This document shows, in pieces, positions 45,680 through 57,992 of a stretch of 64,000 nucleotides of DNA. The stretch is from Meghimatium bilineatum. Taxonomy: Eukaryota; Mollusca; Gastropoda; Stylommatophora; Philomycidae. The notes below the pieces were generated by a model that had not been told where the DNA came from, did no database searches, and saw only the letters and a list, made by a program, of their open reading frames with translations. The position numbers and the translations under genes were made by a program. Every line of letters starts with the position of its first letter. The stretch's first letter is position 1. The stretch lies in NCBI GenBank assembly GCA_034231615.1, contig CM067299.1, positions 13,817,863-13,881,862 of the forward strand, written 5' to 3'.

Positions 45680-46220
45680 CATCATTATCAAGTGCCGACT
45701 CCGAAACTAATATTCACTGCCTCAGACCTTCAACATGTATGTCTCTTATTTTGACAGTACATTCTAGTGCATTCTGTAACCTATCGCTCTCGTGATATGT
45801 CCCTCCCACTTCAATCTTTACTTACCTCTTGATCGTGTCACTTCAGCTCTACACTCAAGACAGGTCTTCAGTGAGGTGTCATGTCCTTCAATATGTCCAC
45901 CATATTTTTTTATTTTCTTTAAGAGTTCTATTTTCATACACAGTGTTGTCTGAACCTATTTGCTCTTTTCATTCCCTTTCCATTAACTTTCCTTATTCTA
46001 TATATTGAATTCTTCAGCGCATCAATTCTGTCTTCTAGTTGTTCATTTCCATATTTCGGAGTCATACATTAATGTAGAATAGACGTATTTTATAATTATA
46101 AGTTAAAGTTTGTCATTTATTTACACGTTAATATTTTCTTCAAGTCATTGAAAGTACGTTTAGCTATTCCTATTCTCCTTTTACCTTCTGTTTCACTAGC
46201 TTTATTAGTTGTACTTACAG
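45680..46220 (-). mobile_element. decayed non-LTR retrotransposon C-terminal fragment
   Basis: The minus strand gives RRIGIAKRTFNDLKKILTCK, then a decayed segment and YGNEQLEDRIDAL. This matches the RIxxAKxAFNxLKNIL and YGCE blocks of LINE reverse transcriptases. Stops throughout. Confidence 0.55.
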
Positions 46221-47004
46221 TTGAATGACGATGTCTTGTATGTAACATACCTCAATTCATATTACTCTTTTTTTTAAGTGTAAGGTCTTGTCAGATATCA
46301 CTAAGCTACGGCATGGCAGTATACCGATCGAATCTGTTTCTGTTAGCGCTGAAAATCGGGAAATATCTGCCGATCCTGACAACATTGTGCCAGCGTCTTC
46401 ATACGGAGGAGCACATGCTGGAGTATTCAAGCCTTATCTTACGACGAGGAAATGCTACCTAAACCCAAATGGTGTGGCAGCGTTAACCAGGCTCTTAGTC
46501 TTGATTGGCAGATTGTCTAAGTTCGGATCACTGATATAAGGACAGATAAAGAACAGCTCTGCTGACCTGACAGCTACTGTAGTTTGTCTTGCGCCAAATG
46601 TATTAGTATTAAATTTCCTTTTGAGTAAACAAGGCAGGCAGAGAGAGGAATCATGCTGAGTAGGCAGCACATGGTCTCTATATTTTAGGACTGATATTCT
46701 GCTATGGAGAGGTATACTTCGTCCCTGGCCGCAACAGGTCTCGGAGTAAAACCGGGAGATGACAGCTACTGGTTATAAGTCCTTTTCAATTTGTGTGGAT
46801 TAAGGATGTTACGGGATATCTCTTACGATTGCAGAAACTTTCGGAGACATTGGTAAACTAACACTTGCATCAGGCACGACCGACACCAGCCAATAAGACG
46901 TTTGTACGTCTGTGTTTCAATGGGTGCGTATTGATGGTAAGACAAAAAATAATTAGGCTGTCAATACATTGTTCCAGGAAATAAAAAGTAAATTGGAAAC
47001 GTTA
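46221..47004. other. unassigned; possible 5' part of a retrotransposon
   Basis: A + frame at 46288-46539 (VSVSAENREISADPDNI, then YLTTRKCYLNPNGVAALTRL) precedes the endonuclease fragment and may be its upstream region. No known domain is seen. Confidence 0.3.
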
Positions 47005-47560
47005 GGCTTCGACGACGTGCGAAAAACAAATTATTGATGCTGAACTAAACCATTATAACATATATATTGATGACATGCAGGAGATACGTCTCCTTGAGGA
47101 TGGGTGACTTAGAGAAAGGAACTATATCTTCATCTGAAAAGGTAGAGAAAAATATGAAACCAGGAACCATGGAGTGGGCTTTGCAGATAAGAACCCACTA
47201 TTGGGTCCTTTTTATGTGCCAAGTTTGTGAATATTATAGAATTTTAACATTCAGATTGCTGACTTAAAGTAGATGTATAACAATTATCACTGCATATGTA
47301 CCAATACTAACATCACGTGAAGAAGTGAAGAGTAAGTTAGTAAGTAAGTAAGTAAAGTAACCCATAACATTTATTAATGCCGTAGGGGTGTGAGATGTTA
47401 GCGATCTCACATTTCAGAGGCTCTGCAAATGAGGGCGGTAGCCATCTCCTCTCCCTCGCAGACAATGCAGATTATATAGTGAAGAGTATCTTCTATGAGT
47501 AGCTGGACAATGAACTGAAAAAGATTCCTAATTTTGAATTTATTTACTTACTGTATGATT
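47005..47560 (+). pseudogene. non-LTR retrotransposon AP-endonuclease domain fragment
   Basis: Broken frames give IIDAEL, YIDDMQEIRLLEDG, LRERNYIFI, RNHGVGFADKNPLLGPF, then after an interruption LDNELKKIPNFEFIYLLYDF. This follows the LINE endonuclease pattern (IDAELxxxNIDIAxLQETR, GSLREKNYTFFW, HGVGFAVKN, LxxIPxxDxxxLLGDFN). In QEIR the glutamate of the ETR motif has slipped to EI. Inactive, and the RT does not follow it. Confidence 0.75.
47325..47480. repeat. insertion inside the endonuclease fragment, with (AAGT)n
   Basis: Endonuclease coding similarity stops near 47325 (SREEVKSK-like) and resumes near 47485 (FYE-LDNELKKIP). Between them lie GTAAGTAAGTAAGTAAAG and a GGCGGTAGCCATCTCCTCTC segment that resembles 51400-51418. 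Confidence 0.55.
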
Positions 47561-47789
47561 TTAACAGAAGTGGGGGGATCTGATTCAAAATATGGAAGAG
47601 GATTAAGTGCTTAGACTAATGTGGAAAAGTATTCGTTTTGTGAGCAATATGGAAGAGAATTAGTGTTGTAAAGAATATGGAAGAGATTTAGTGTTGTGAG
47701 CAGTATGCAAACTGACTAATGTTTCGCAGCCTGGTCCGTACAACAAGGTATTTATATAATATAGAACATTCTAGGCGTGATCTATCCAT

Positions 47790-48960
47790 CTATCTATTGT
47801 CTTTTCTCTGATTTCGATGTAAGAGGTCGCAAGATTGAATGACAATCGGATTTCGGACTATGCCACGTTTAGCCGCTTTAAATGCAGTAATAGTGTGCCG
47901 TCTCAGAATGTCTATAACTCCTTCAATCCACCTTCGTCTTGGTCTTCCTCCGTATCTTGCTGTTTTCATTTTCATGGCCTGTGCTCTTTTCGCGGATCAA
48001 TAAGGATTCATTAAGTGACCGAAGAATTTCAGTTTATGCTTTTCACTATATTTGACCATAAATGTTCCTCCAACAGTTTTTGTAATCTCTTCATTCTTCA
48101 CATAATTTCTTTTTGTTCTGTTTACTGTTTTTCTTAGACATCTCATTTCTCACGTCGTAAGCTTTATCTCTTGTTATTTTGTTTGTGTCCATGTCTGACA
48201 TTGATATCAGAATGTTGGTATGAAGATTGAATTTATGATTTCTCGTTTTGTTTCCATTGGGATCGATTTGTGTTCTAAAGTTGTGTAAGTTCATAATTTA
48301 CGTAGTTTGCTTTTTGAACTCTTGTCTTGAGCTGTGCCCATTCCTCCGTCGTCTGCAAAAAATGCTCCCAAGATATTTAAATCCCTGCACTTGTTTCAGT
48401 AATTGATCATTTTCTTTATGTTGTTTGTATTGGGTTCTTTACCTATAGACATTACTTTTTTATATTCTGTGTTTATCTTCGTGTTGTAATTGAGGCAGCT
48501 TTCGTTGAGTATGTCTATGTGTTCTTGCAGCTCTGCAGTTGAACTGTGGAATAGGCACTGATCATCAGCACAGAGTAGTTCAGTTAGATCATGTGGGTGG
48601 TAAGTCACTGGTAAATGTTTTATATTATCCAAATAAATAATACACAAATCCATATAAATAAAAAATAATTACGATAATACACACTACTGTCTATTTCCTG
48701 ATGTTGCTGAAAACCACTTTGTAAGTCCTGCACTTGTTGTAAGTGCACTTTCACTATATTTGCATATATGGTTCTTACACAATTTAATAATGTTCTTTTA
48801 TTCCATACTTTTCTAGAATACCCCACAGTAATTCTCTAACTATATGGCCGAAAGCTTTCTCTTGATCTATAAAAGGAATATTCATTTGGTTGTGTGCATT
48901 CTATTGTCTTTTCAATAATTTACTTTTTTTTCTTACGTTCTTACACAATATCTATAGCAG
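47790..48960 (-). pseudogene. decayed non-LTR reverse transcriptase, 3' half
   Basis: The minus strand holds KVWNKRTLLNCVRTIYANIV, LCADDQCLFHSSTAELQEHI (polymerase ADD motif), LNESCLNYNTKINTEYKKVM and, farther on, RYGGRPRRRWIEGVIDILRR. Frameshifts separate the parts. It spans palm, thumb and C-terminal tail. Confidence 0.75.
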
Positions 48961-49999
48961 ATTCATGTGACCACTCAAATCCCCTACCGGTTTGCCAGAT
49001 CTATCGTAGATTTGAAACAGGTTATAGTAATACATAATTGTTGTTTTCTTGATTGATTATTCAGTTTTATGGGAGCTCTCAGTTTTGAAGAAAAAAACAG
49101 CAAGTAAAAATAGCAGTTAGACCAACTACTAATGCTTGAAAAACTTGAGCTATAAATATTATTTTACATCAATGAACGAACTATACGCATCATTTCAAAA
49201 CAGGAATATTTCTTTTAAAATACTTAAATGCAAACTAAACAAGAAAGAATACGTAGTATAAAGGTTATGTTGCATTCAGGTTAAAGTCAATATTCTTCTT
49301 CTAGCAAGATTTTGAGTTCAATTTCGGCATCTTGTTTTTTTTAATGGTATCATAGCTTTTTTTTTTTATTAAATGACCATCTTTTTGTAAGGCATATCTT
49401 TTTAAACCACAAACGCATGTCTCTTTTCGTTATATCAGGACCATCAAAAAATGGGAGCTGTTATTTATATCACAAAGAGATAAATATTGCTTTATAACAC
49501 TATAGTCCGAATGGGGATCTACTAGAGATAACCTAGTACCCATTGAGAAAAGTCACTGCACATTTACTGTTATACATATAGGAAAGAAATGCATAGATCA
49601 GATACTTTACAACCTTTTTTCCAGAAACAGAGAATGCTAGTCTGTGTATAGATCATGGATGTTAGTCTGTGTACAGTAAACTGACACTCGGTGACAGATA
49701 AGTCCCTACATAACTTTCTGGATATAAACAAAAGCAATGAAGGTGTGTTGTGTACTTCCGAGTCAAGTCGTTTATCATCTCTTGAACAGTGGTGACCGTT
49801 GTTGTTCATCTGGGAAAAGAAATATTCTTGCCTTGACCTATTTATAACACTCCCTTCTCTGTAGAATGCAAGTATTGCAAAATGAGAAGAAATTGTAATA
49901 ATTGTAACGACCTTCTTTTTCTTGGTAATGTACTTAACGACCCTTACTATGCATTGTCATTACATTATGCATCCACAATACTCTAGATTCATTCATTCA
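48961..49999. other. no feature recognised
   Basis: AT-rich unique sequence. Confidence 0.6.
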
Positions 50000-50510
50000 T
50001 CTCCCTTTTGCGCTGAAGTTAGCGCATAGGGCAAAGATCAGATCTCTCCAATTCTGTCTGTTCAAAGCTATTCTGTGCAGTTCTACTTCTTCTTCTTCTG
50101 CGTTCAGCATGTGGTGATGCTATACCGTCAGACCTGTCATCAAGACGAAGTCCACTGTCTTCTCCAGGTCAGAGCGGATGCTCCATAGCTTTTGCCTCAA
50201 GTCTGTATCCTCTGGCCAGGTCTGCTGTGCATTTCTTGAATAGTATGAATATTGGCTGTTTTGCTTTCTCTAAGTATTGTTCTTCTGAGTGTTTCTTTTG
50301 GTCTACCCCTTGCTCTTTTTGCCTGTAGGTATCCATTCAAGAGATTGGTTGTGTATTCTGTTGGTGTCTGCACGTAGGATATGCCCGATGTAGGACCAAC
50401 GGTGTTTTCTGATAACATCTGAGATCAAATTTTGATGTGTCTCTTCTTTGATTTTATCATTCGATTTGAATTCACTCCAATGGGTGTTATACTCTAGATA
50501 ATACATTATA
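50000..50510 (-). mobile_element. non-LTR retrotransposon 3' fragment
   Basis: The minus strand codes THWSEFKSNDKIKEETHQNL, ISDVIRKHRWSYIGHILRAD, QSLEWIPTGKKSKG and, after a one-base shift, RGRPKETLRRTILRE. The same family as the fragments at 9895 and 40251 (IRKxRWxYIGHxxR, GRPKETLRxTIxRE). Confidence 0.8.
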
Positions 50511-50589
50511 TAATTCTGTCAACCACATAAGACTATAAGGCCAGTTTTTACCTAATTTAATTCTATAATGTTATATAACTATAAACACA

Positions 50590-50665
50590 TGGGCGATTTC
50601 TGTGTCCTAATTTTTAAGTCGTTAGCTGTGTTCTCAAGAGATTTCTGGTTCGAATCCCGCACCTT
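50590..50665 (+). repeat. tRNA-like SINE remnant
   Basis: The + strand ends in CTGGTTCGAATCCCGCACC, a good B box and T-arm, preceded by a TAAGTCGTTAGCTGTGTTC segment where D and anticodon arms would lie. The acceptor stem is not complete. Decayed tRNA-derived element. Confidence 0.45.
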
Positions 50666-51539
50666 ACTTTTTATTTTTTACAACGTATCATAACGTCATC
50701 TATGTCATAATCAAACTTAAAGGAGGCTCGCGGACCTATTCTGTCAACATCTGTACTGTATTAATATTATACTGCATTATAACGTATCCAAACTGGTACT
50801 CCTGTTGCTGACAACTTCGATGGCACGGGTCATCGGGGAGAACTCGAGATATTCAAGTGATGGCCATTAATATATATATTTGAAACGATTCAACCCATTG
50901 TGATCAATGTCCGTCAATCGTATGGAGGTCATTCTTTATTTCCGTTATTCCTCTGTTTGACGTCTCTCGTCGATATGTGTGTGTCTATTTTATGGTTGCT
51001 TTACCTCTGACCTTCTAATTTTAACTCTTCAAGGTTATATCTATATTTAATTCTGACATGTACACGTCAACGTAAATAGTACAGTTATTTTTCCCATTTT
51101 TACTGTGAACGTGTTCTTGATAAAGGCCTTTTGGTTTAATCTTCGATTTGTATGTGTTATTATGTGTGTTACCAGTGACTAGTAAAATTTATTGCCATGT
51201 TACAAATTTCGCCTTTTTTACAAAATGGACTTCTCTGAAGAACACTGAGGATTATCGCTTGAAACAACGGAGCTACGTGCTCTGTGTGATATACTGGGGC
51301 TGGCGATATACCGTTTCGTTAAAATATACAATGTACATTTGTGGAAGTTTGATTACAATTAAATCAACCAAAATTTGGTAGGATTTCAGTAAACATGGTG
51401 GCAACCATCTCCTCTCCACAACGTTATTTATCGACAAGCAGATATAACCCCTGTTCAACATGGTAGTACGAGAAAATGAAAACAAAAATATCAGACTAAA
51501 TAAGAAGAAAAGAGAAGTACTGGCTATTTAAAAGAAATA
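50666..51539. other. no feature recognised
   Basis: AT-rich. The open frame at 51148-51381 has no domain. Confidence 0.5.
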
Positions 51540-51860
51540 TGCATCACCATGGGTGCAGTATTAAGATCATTGTTGAAAATAATTTAAATCAAGTGGATCA
51601 TGTTAACTATCATGTTACTATCTAAACATCCCAGGACTAGTGTTCCGTTGACATAAAGAACAGGATAGATCAAACCAAGTCTGCATTTATAAACTTAGAA
51701 ATATTGTATCCATTGGAGTATGATCAATGCTTGTGCGAATGTGAGTGTTGTCTTAGTATCCAGCCAATTCTTGTTTATGGATAGAAGCATGGACTGCAAA
51801 AAATAAAAAAGTTCAAAGTGAACTGGAGGATACTGTGATGTGTTTGTTTTAAACAGAATG
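51540..51860 (+). mobile_element. decayed non-LTR retrotransposon C-terminal fragment
   Basis: Broken frames give RIDQTKSAFINLRNIVSI, then ILVYG and AWTAKNKKVQSELEDTVMCL. This matches the RxxxAKSAFxxxRNxL and YGSEAWT blocks. Confidence 0.6.
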
Positions 51861-51880
51861 ATTAGTACTATGATCGGAGT

Positions 51881-51911
51881 CCAACCCCCCCCCCCCCCAA
51901 AAAAAAAAAAC
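51881..51911. repeat. poly-C / poly-A run
   Basis: About 16 C followed by 12 A, immediately after the retrotransposon scrap. Confidence 0.9.
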
Positions 51912-52599
51912 CTTTCCGTTCCTGTTTCCCATTAGTGAGTTTCTATGTATTTTATGGTTGATTGATCTCAATATTATATCAATAAAGAATCAATAATTAA
52001 TTGAAATACTCATTTTTTAGGGTTAGGGATTTGGTTAGTTATGTTTTACATAAATAATCCTCACACTAACTATAATTATATTTACATTAATAAAAAATAC
52101 AGGTAAGTGCTAATTGTCGCTACAGGGGTTGGACTGCGATCATAGTACCGAATGATTTAATTCCGTTGACCGCTAAGAAACCGAATGTCCTCAGAAATGC
52201 TGGAGTCACATGCAATTGTAGCAAAACTTCGAAGCAAACAGTCAAGATTTTTATGATTGTGATGAAAAGAGTAAAACTTGAATATTTAGTCAAAACTGTC
52301 AAATACTCTCGTACATGTTTCCCGTTAAGGAGTTGAAGGGAGGTATCCTAGAGATCATTGGTTATATCGATGGGGTCTTTGTTACCTCTAATATTTTATG
52401 GTAGTGTGTCCTGATATAACCTAATTGGACTTTGTTCGCTGGTTGAAAGGGGCACGCCTCTTCAAAAGAGAGGCAAACTCATTAACTACTACCAAGTTGA
52501 AGGGAGGGATTTTGTAGTTGTGGTTGTAGCTGTGTGATAAAAGCCACACGCTCTTGCTGTCGCCACGTCATGTGCTGGGTGAATCTCTTAATTTACCCT
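51912..52599. other. no feature recognised
   Basis: Unique sequence. Confidence 0.6.
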
Positions 52600-52690
52600 C
52601 CGACAGAAAAAAAACCCAGTCCTTACCGGGGATATAACTCTAGACCTCACTAGTGTGAAACCAACGTTCTATCCCCTCAGCCATACGCCA
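52600..52690 (-). repeat. tRNA-like SINE remnant
   Basis: The minus strand reads GTATGGCTGAGGGGATAGAA (D-arm and A-box-like), TTTCACACTAGTGAGG (anticodon-arm-like, self-complementary) and GAGTTATATCCCC (weak T-arm). Arm order and spacing follow a tRNA. A similar arm, CCTCACACTCATGAGG, lies near 23560. Confidence 0.5.
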
Positions 52691-52714
52691 CACGAATACT
52701 TAATGACCACCATA

Positions 52715-52865
52715 TTTGCAAAGGCAGAAGAGGACAAAGAGAGAAGTTCGTAGATTTATTGTTATCGTGCCATGATAGAAATTACAAACTGACCTTATTA
52801 ATAACACAACAGACAAAGAGTTGTGGAGAAACATGATCGCCTTCGCTACTCGACATGACACTTGG
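52715..52865 (+). mobile_element. non-LTR retrotransposon 3' terminal scrap
   Basis: Contains AAAGAGTTGTGGAGAAACAT, GATCGCCTTCGCTACTCG and ACATGACACTTGGG, followed by a TA tail at 52869-52886. Same shared 3' end as 10660-10830 and 18905-19330. Confidence 0.65.
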
Positions 52866-53264
52866 GCTATATATATATATATATATAACATTCAAACTTT
52901 CATCTCAGTATTATATATTGTTTTGCTGTTGGTGCTAGACGTGTTCCGTGTTTGATTCTGACTTTCATCTCAGTATTATATATTGTTTTGCTGTTGGTGC
53001 TAGATTTGTTCCGTGTTTGATTCTGACAGCCAAGAATTAATTCTACGTAATTTTTCATATTTGTAAACTTGGTATTTAATGCTTTATCCTCATAAACCTC
53101 AACGGCTGTGGTTCGCTGAATCACGACCTCCATTATTTTGTACGGTCTAAAAGCTATAAAATTGGATTCACGTCCGGGGTTGTAAGGATTGTACTTCATC
53201 ACAAGGAGTACAATTTAAATGGTCAATAGTTGTCCAGCTGTATTGCAATTTCAGTTTTCCCTAC

Positions 53265-53375
53265 TGTTATCTATTGTCTTTCCCAAGATGATTGATAGTT
53301 GCTCGTATTCACACTTGCCGTTAAGCGTATGGGTGGGAGGGTCGTCTCAGCTGTCGTTCCAAAGCAAGATGGCGG
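53265..53375 (+). repeat. dispersed repeat family B
   Basis: ATCTATTGTCTTTCCCAAGA, CACACTTGCCGTTAAGCGTA and GCTGTCGTTCCAAAGCAAGA match 7482-7660. It is duplicated at 56825-56945 as part of the large duplication. Confidence 0.6.
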
Positions 53376-53985
53376 TGATTTCATACTTATAATTGATTCG
53401 ACGCAACAAAGAGTGTTGTCCATTTTAAAAACAAAACCGGAAATGTAGTTCATCTGTAGGGCCTACCACTTTATCGAATCTCTATCCGGCTGTACTGCTC
53501 TATTTGAAATAACTTCATTTATATCAGATAATGAAACGTTTTCAAGATGTTGGATATGTCATATTTCGCGAATGAGCTCCGTTAAAAACTTGTCCGTTAA
53601 AAACGTTTTCTTAAATGTAAATCTATTGTCTCAACGAATTTTTGGATCAGAGTACTTTTTCACCCAACCAATGTCTTGCAAGTTGAAATAGTTCATAAAA
53701 CTAGCGTCACGTTCATTACTTGAATAAGAAAATAGTTCACAACTACAGCAAAACATTTGATAAAGATCTCTTAGTTGATACCCTGTTGTATGCGTTCTTT
53801 CCGTGTGTTTCTAGTGACATTTATTAATGGGATTATTTCATTTTCCTATATTTCAAATTTTCGCTTTCTGAATCTGTAAGAGGAGATTTGCTATTAATTG
53901 ATTTGTTGTGTGGTCAACCGTATACACAGAATAATAGTTTTCGGTAGCTATAAATCAACAAACGAACTGCACATTTTAGTTTTAG

Positions 53986-54096
53986 TCTGTTGAAACTAAG
54001 AACCTCTATAATAATTGTCAAGAAGTGAATTATGAGTTTGGAGATTTGTGCAATCTATTTTTGAGAATTAATAACCAGACAAAATACACTTGTAAG
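53986..54096 (+). CDS. possible exon in duplication copy 1, unidentified gene
   Basis: Between TTTTAGTTTTAG and the donor AAG|GTAAGA an open 111-bp segment codes SVETKNLYNNCQEVNYEFGD then LCNLFLRINNQTKYTCK, phase 0. Its copy at 57553-57663 differs at three bases, all synonymous in this frame. The following candidate exon at 54448 is frameshifted in this copy by a 4-bp deletion. No family recognised. Confidence 0.35.
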
Positions 54097-54175
54097 GTAA
54101 GATTACTCGTTGTTTCTCTGTGTTACTGGGTGAAAATATACATATGAAAGCTTAAAAATAAACCTTGTACAAGGA

Positions 54176-54181
<6 letters not shown>

Positions 54182-54273
<92 letters not shown>

Positions 54274-54276
54274 TTA
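54182..54276. repeat. (TA)n microsatellite specific to copy 1
   Basis: A long TA tract where copy 2 has only a few TA dinucleotides. Confidence 0.95.
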
Positions 54277-55479
54277 TAACGCATACATATAAAACTGTTG
54301 CCAGCCCTGCCACGCCAAGATGTCAAGCTATACAGTATATTGCCTTTTTGCATTTATGTGACTCATTTCCCCTCAACGTTGCTTGCCTGTCGCTACCACA
54401 TTTTCCAAAGATACTCTCGTAGTGATTCTTAATTATTTTTTTAACAGGAACCAGCATCATTGCACAAGGGTCGTTTTCAAAAACACTCTGTCATTTCATG
54501 GGCCATTTAAAAGTTTATAAAATCAGTGTCCGTCAGTCGTTGATTGTAGATATTTCCGGTCATTCCAGTGAGGACAGACTCCCCCTTATCCCCTGGTCAC
54601 TCTCATGTCTATCATTCTCTGAGCTTGTACATTATCTATTTATGCATCCTTCTCATCCTTGTGTTACATCTGTCACCGAGTTACAGCGTGCCGGTTTCCA
54701 CACAATGTTTGAACAAAATAAAATTGTCCGAGTCGTGGTTTCTTGCCTGACGCTACTCCAGTCGATTAGCTGTAAATGGGTACCTGGCGCATGAGTTAGG
54801 GGAGGAAAAGACAGAAAGAAAGGAAACTGGGAACTTCACCTAATATTTCTACGTGGGGAGTTGATGAAGAGTTGTCTTCATCCCAGACAGTGGATTGTTG
54901 CCAAGGGAACTACCTTTACCTTTACATCTTTGTACAATATATCTAAAACTGCTATAATTAATTCAGCCCTATCTCTTTTCACCACTATGTCAACCACTAC
55001 AGCGTTACAAGCCAATGCATCAGTTCTTTCACTACCACTGACTTCCGCATATCCTGGACAGTATATACACTATTATCATTGTGTGGTTAATAAATGTGAA
55101 TTGTTCTTTTTTCTTACATCGATAAGAAACTTCATGTTAGTGGCAATCTCCTTTAGTAAGAATTTTCTCGTTAGCTTTCCATGTTATCTATTGCTCATTA
55201 GTTTTCCGTGTCTATTGTTATTACAGCATTTTTACTACATTTCTGGGAGCTCTTTGTTTCCTATTTGAGATGTTTATTCGTGTATTATCCATGATTTTCT
55301 TCCATAAAACATAATTACCTCTTTTTATGCATTAATAACGTTCTTCTACATGTGTTTCTAATTACTGTTTGTCTTGCAAAAATAAAACAACATATGTATG
55401 TGTTTTAGTCATATTGATTTTTATATTTACAGTTGTGATGGTGTGTTCATGTTTTATATTTGCCTCTGTTAGTCTTTTA

Positions 55480-55620
55480 CTGCTGAAATAATAGGTATTT
55501 TGTCGAACTGGACAATCTCTGACTGCTTGACATAATAGGTATTGTGTCGAACTGGACAATCTCTGACTGCCTGACATAATATGTATTTTGGCAAACTCGA
55601 CAATCTCTGTGACTTCTGAC
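55480..55620. repeat. 46-bp repeat x 3 in duplication copy 1
   Basis: Units of ATAATAGGTATTTTGTCG, AACTGGACAATCTCTGACTG. Copy 2 (59040-59125) has one unit fewer. Confidence 0.85.
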
Positions 55621-56156
55621 ATCCCCTCTCATTTTCATAAATTTAATACATTTCAGTTATGACGCCCCTCAGGATTGATTTTATCGCCAGCAACCGGACA
55701 GCGGACGCGGTCTCCCTTAGCTAATTTAGCCTCTGGTCTGTCTGTGTTGTAGCTATGAAGACTTGTCCATCTTCTGCGAATAGAGTCATTAGAGAATGAA
55801 TAAATGAAACTTAATCTCAGTCTTCAATGCAGCATTAATCATACCCTCTTTATCACGTTCGATCTGTTACAGGAGTGATGTTTAGTTCAACGAAAGAGAC
55901 CGAGTCTTACAAACAGCTCGTACAGTAATACTGACAGAATAGCAAGGGTTGTCAAGTTTATTTTCTCTCTGTCATGGTTGCCAGATGGTTGGAATTGTTT
56001 ATGCCAAATTGTTGGCAGCAAATTGCAAAGTATGGTCAAATTTCAAAATTGTGCATAAACTCTACTAATAACACCTAGAGTTTTCAAGAATGTTACCTTT
56101 CTAAAAACATGTATTAGGTCTCTCTAATTATCAACATACATTGATTTTACAATGAG

Positions 56157-56256
56157 NNNNNNNNNNNNNNNNNNNNNNNNNNNNNNNNNNNNNNNNNNNN
56201 NNNNNNNNNNNNNNNNNNNNNNNNNNNNNNNNNNNNNNNNNNNNNNNNNNNNNNNN
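56157..56256. other. assembly gap of exactly 100 N
   Basis: A fixed 100-base run of N is a conventional placeholder for a join of unknown size. Confidence 0.99.
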
Positions 56257-57552
56257 AGGACAGTCAACTTCCCTTACGGAGACGGCACATAATGATGATG
56301 ATATATAAGCTAACTGTCGCCTCGCGACATTTTATCAAAGATAAACTATATCTGAAGTACACACGCAATTAATATATTAATATGCGGTTATGATTTATTC
56401 TGTTTGAGACGCACTGTAATTTATATAACAAAATACAAAACATACAAGATAGTATGTATACATATCTTAGTATTATATTTTGTTTTTCCTATTGATGTTA
56501 AACGCTGTTCTGTGTTTGATTCTGACTTTCATCTCAGTATTATGTATTGTTTTAGTTGGTGCTAGACTTGTTCCGTGTTTGATTCTGACAGCAAAGAATT
56601 AATTGTACGTAATTTATCATATTTGTGAAATTGGTATTTAATGCTATATCCTCATAAACCTCAACGGCTGTGGTTCGCTGAATCACGACCTCCATTATTT
56701 TGTACGGTCTAAAAGCTATAAAATAACCAAATTGGACTCACGTCCGGGGTTGTAAGGATTGTACTTCATCACAAGGAGTACAATTTGAATGGTCAATAGT
56801 TGTCCAGCTGTATTGCAACTTCAGTTTTCCCTACTGTTATCTATTGTCTTTCCCAAGATGAATGATAGTTGCTCGTATTCACACTTGCCGTTAAGCGTAT
56901 GGGGGGGGGGGTCTCAGTTGTCGTTCCAAAGCAAGATGGCGGTGATTTCATACTTATAATTGATTCGACGCAACAAAGAGTGTTGTCCATTTCTAAAACA
57001 AAACCGGAAATCTAGTTTATCTGTAGAGCCTACCACTTTATCGAATCTCTATCCGGCTGTACTGCTCTATTTGAAATAACTTCATTTATATCAGATAATG
57101 AAACATTTTCAAGATGGCGGATACAGTAATTTTTCGCGAATGAGCTCCGTTAAAAACTTTTCCGTTAAAAACGTTTTCTTAAATGTAAATCTATTGTCTC
57201 AACGAATTTTTGGATCAGAATACTTTTTCACCCAACCAATGTCTTGCAAGTGAAATAGTTTATAAAACTAGCGTCACGTTCATTACTTGAATAAGAAAAT
57301 AGTTCACAACTACAGCAAAGCATTTGATAAAGATCTCTTAGTTGACACCCTGTTGTATGCGTTCTTTCCGTGTGTTTCTAGTGACATTTATTAATGAGAT
57401 TATTTCATTTTCCTATATTTCAAATTTTCCATTTCTGAAAATGTAAGAGGAGATTTATTATTAAATGATTTGTTGTGTGGTCAACCGTATACACAGAATA
57501 ATAGTTTTCGGTAGCTATAAATCAACAAACGAACTGCACATTTTAGTTTTAG

Positions 57553-57663
57553 TCTGTTGAAACTAAGAACCTCTATAATAATTGTCAAGAAGTGAATTAT
57601 GAGTTTGGAGATTTGTGCAATCTATTTTTGAGAATCAATAACCAGACAAAATACACATGCAAG
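57553..57663 (+). CDS. possible exon in duplication copy 2, unidentified gene
   Basis: Same peptide as 53986-54096. ATT/ATC, ACT/ACA and TGT/TGC are the only differences. It joins in phase 0 to the segment at 57993 through a 329-bp intron with GTAAGA and TTTTTTAACAG borders. Confidence 0.38.
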
Positions 57664-57992
57664 GTAAGATTACTTGTTGTTTCTCTGTGTTACTTGGTGA
57701 AAATATACATATAAAATCTTAAAATAATCGTTGCACAAGAAACATTGTATATATATTTATAACGCACACATATGAAAGCTTAAAATAAACGTTGTACAAG
57801 GAACATTATATATATATATTTATAAGGCATACATATAAAACTGTTGCCAGCCTGCCACGCCAAGATGTCAAGCTATACAGTATATTGCCTTTTTGCATTT
57901 ATGTGACTCATTTCCCCTCAACGTTGCTTGCCTGTCGCTACCACATTTTCCAAAGATACTCTCGTAGTGATTCTTGATTATTTTTTTAACAG

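Larger units (their letters stand above)
52895..56156. repeat. 3.2-kb duplication, copy 1 (cut by the assembly gap)
   Basis: Nearly identical along its length to 56461-59662, with scattered substitutions, small indels and one copy-specific TA expansion at 54182-54276. The right end stops exactly at the N gap in ACAATGAG, whose counterpart in copy 2 continues into unique sequence. Confidence 0.93.

Noticed and set aside
52600..52690. Functional tRNA gene
   Set aside because: Arm-like segments are present, but the acceptor stem does not close and the T-arm is degraded. The same holds for 6885, 25735 and 50590.
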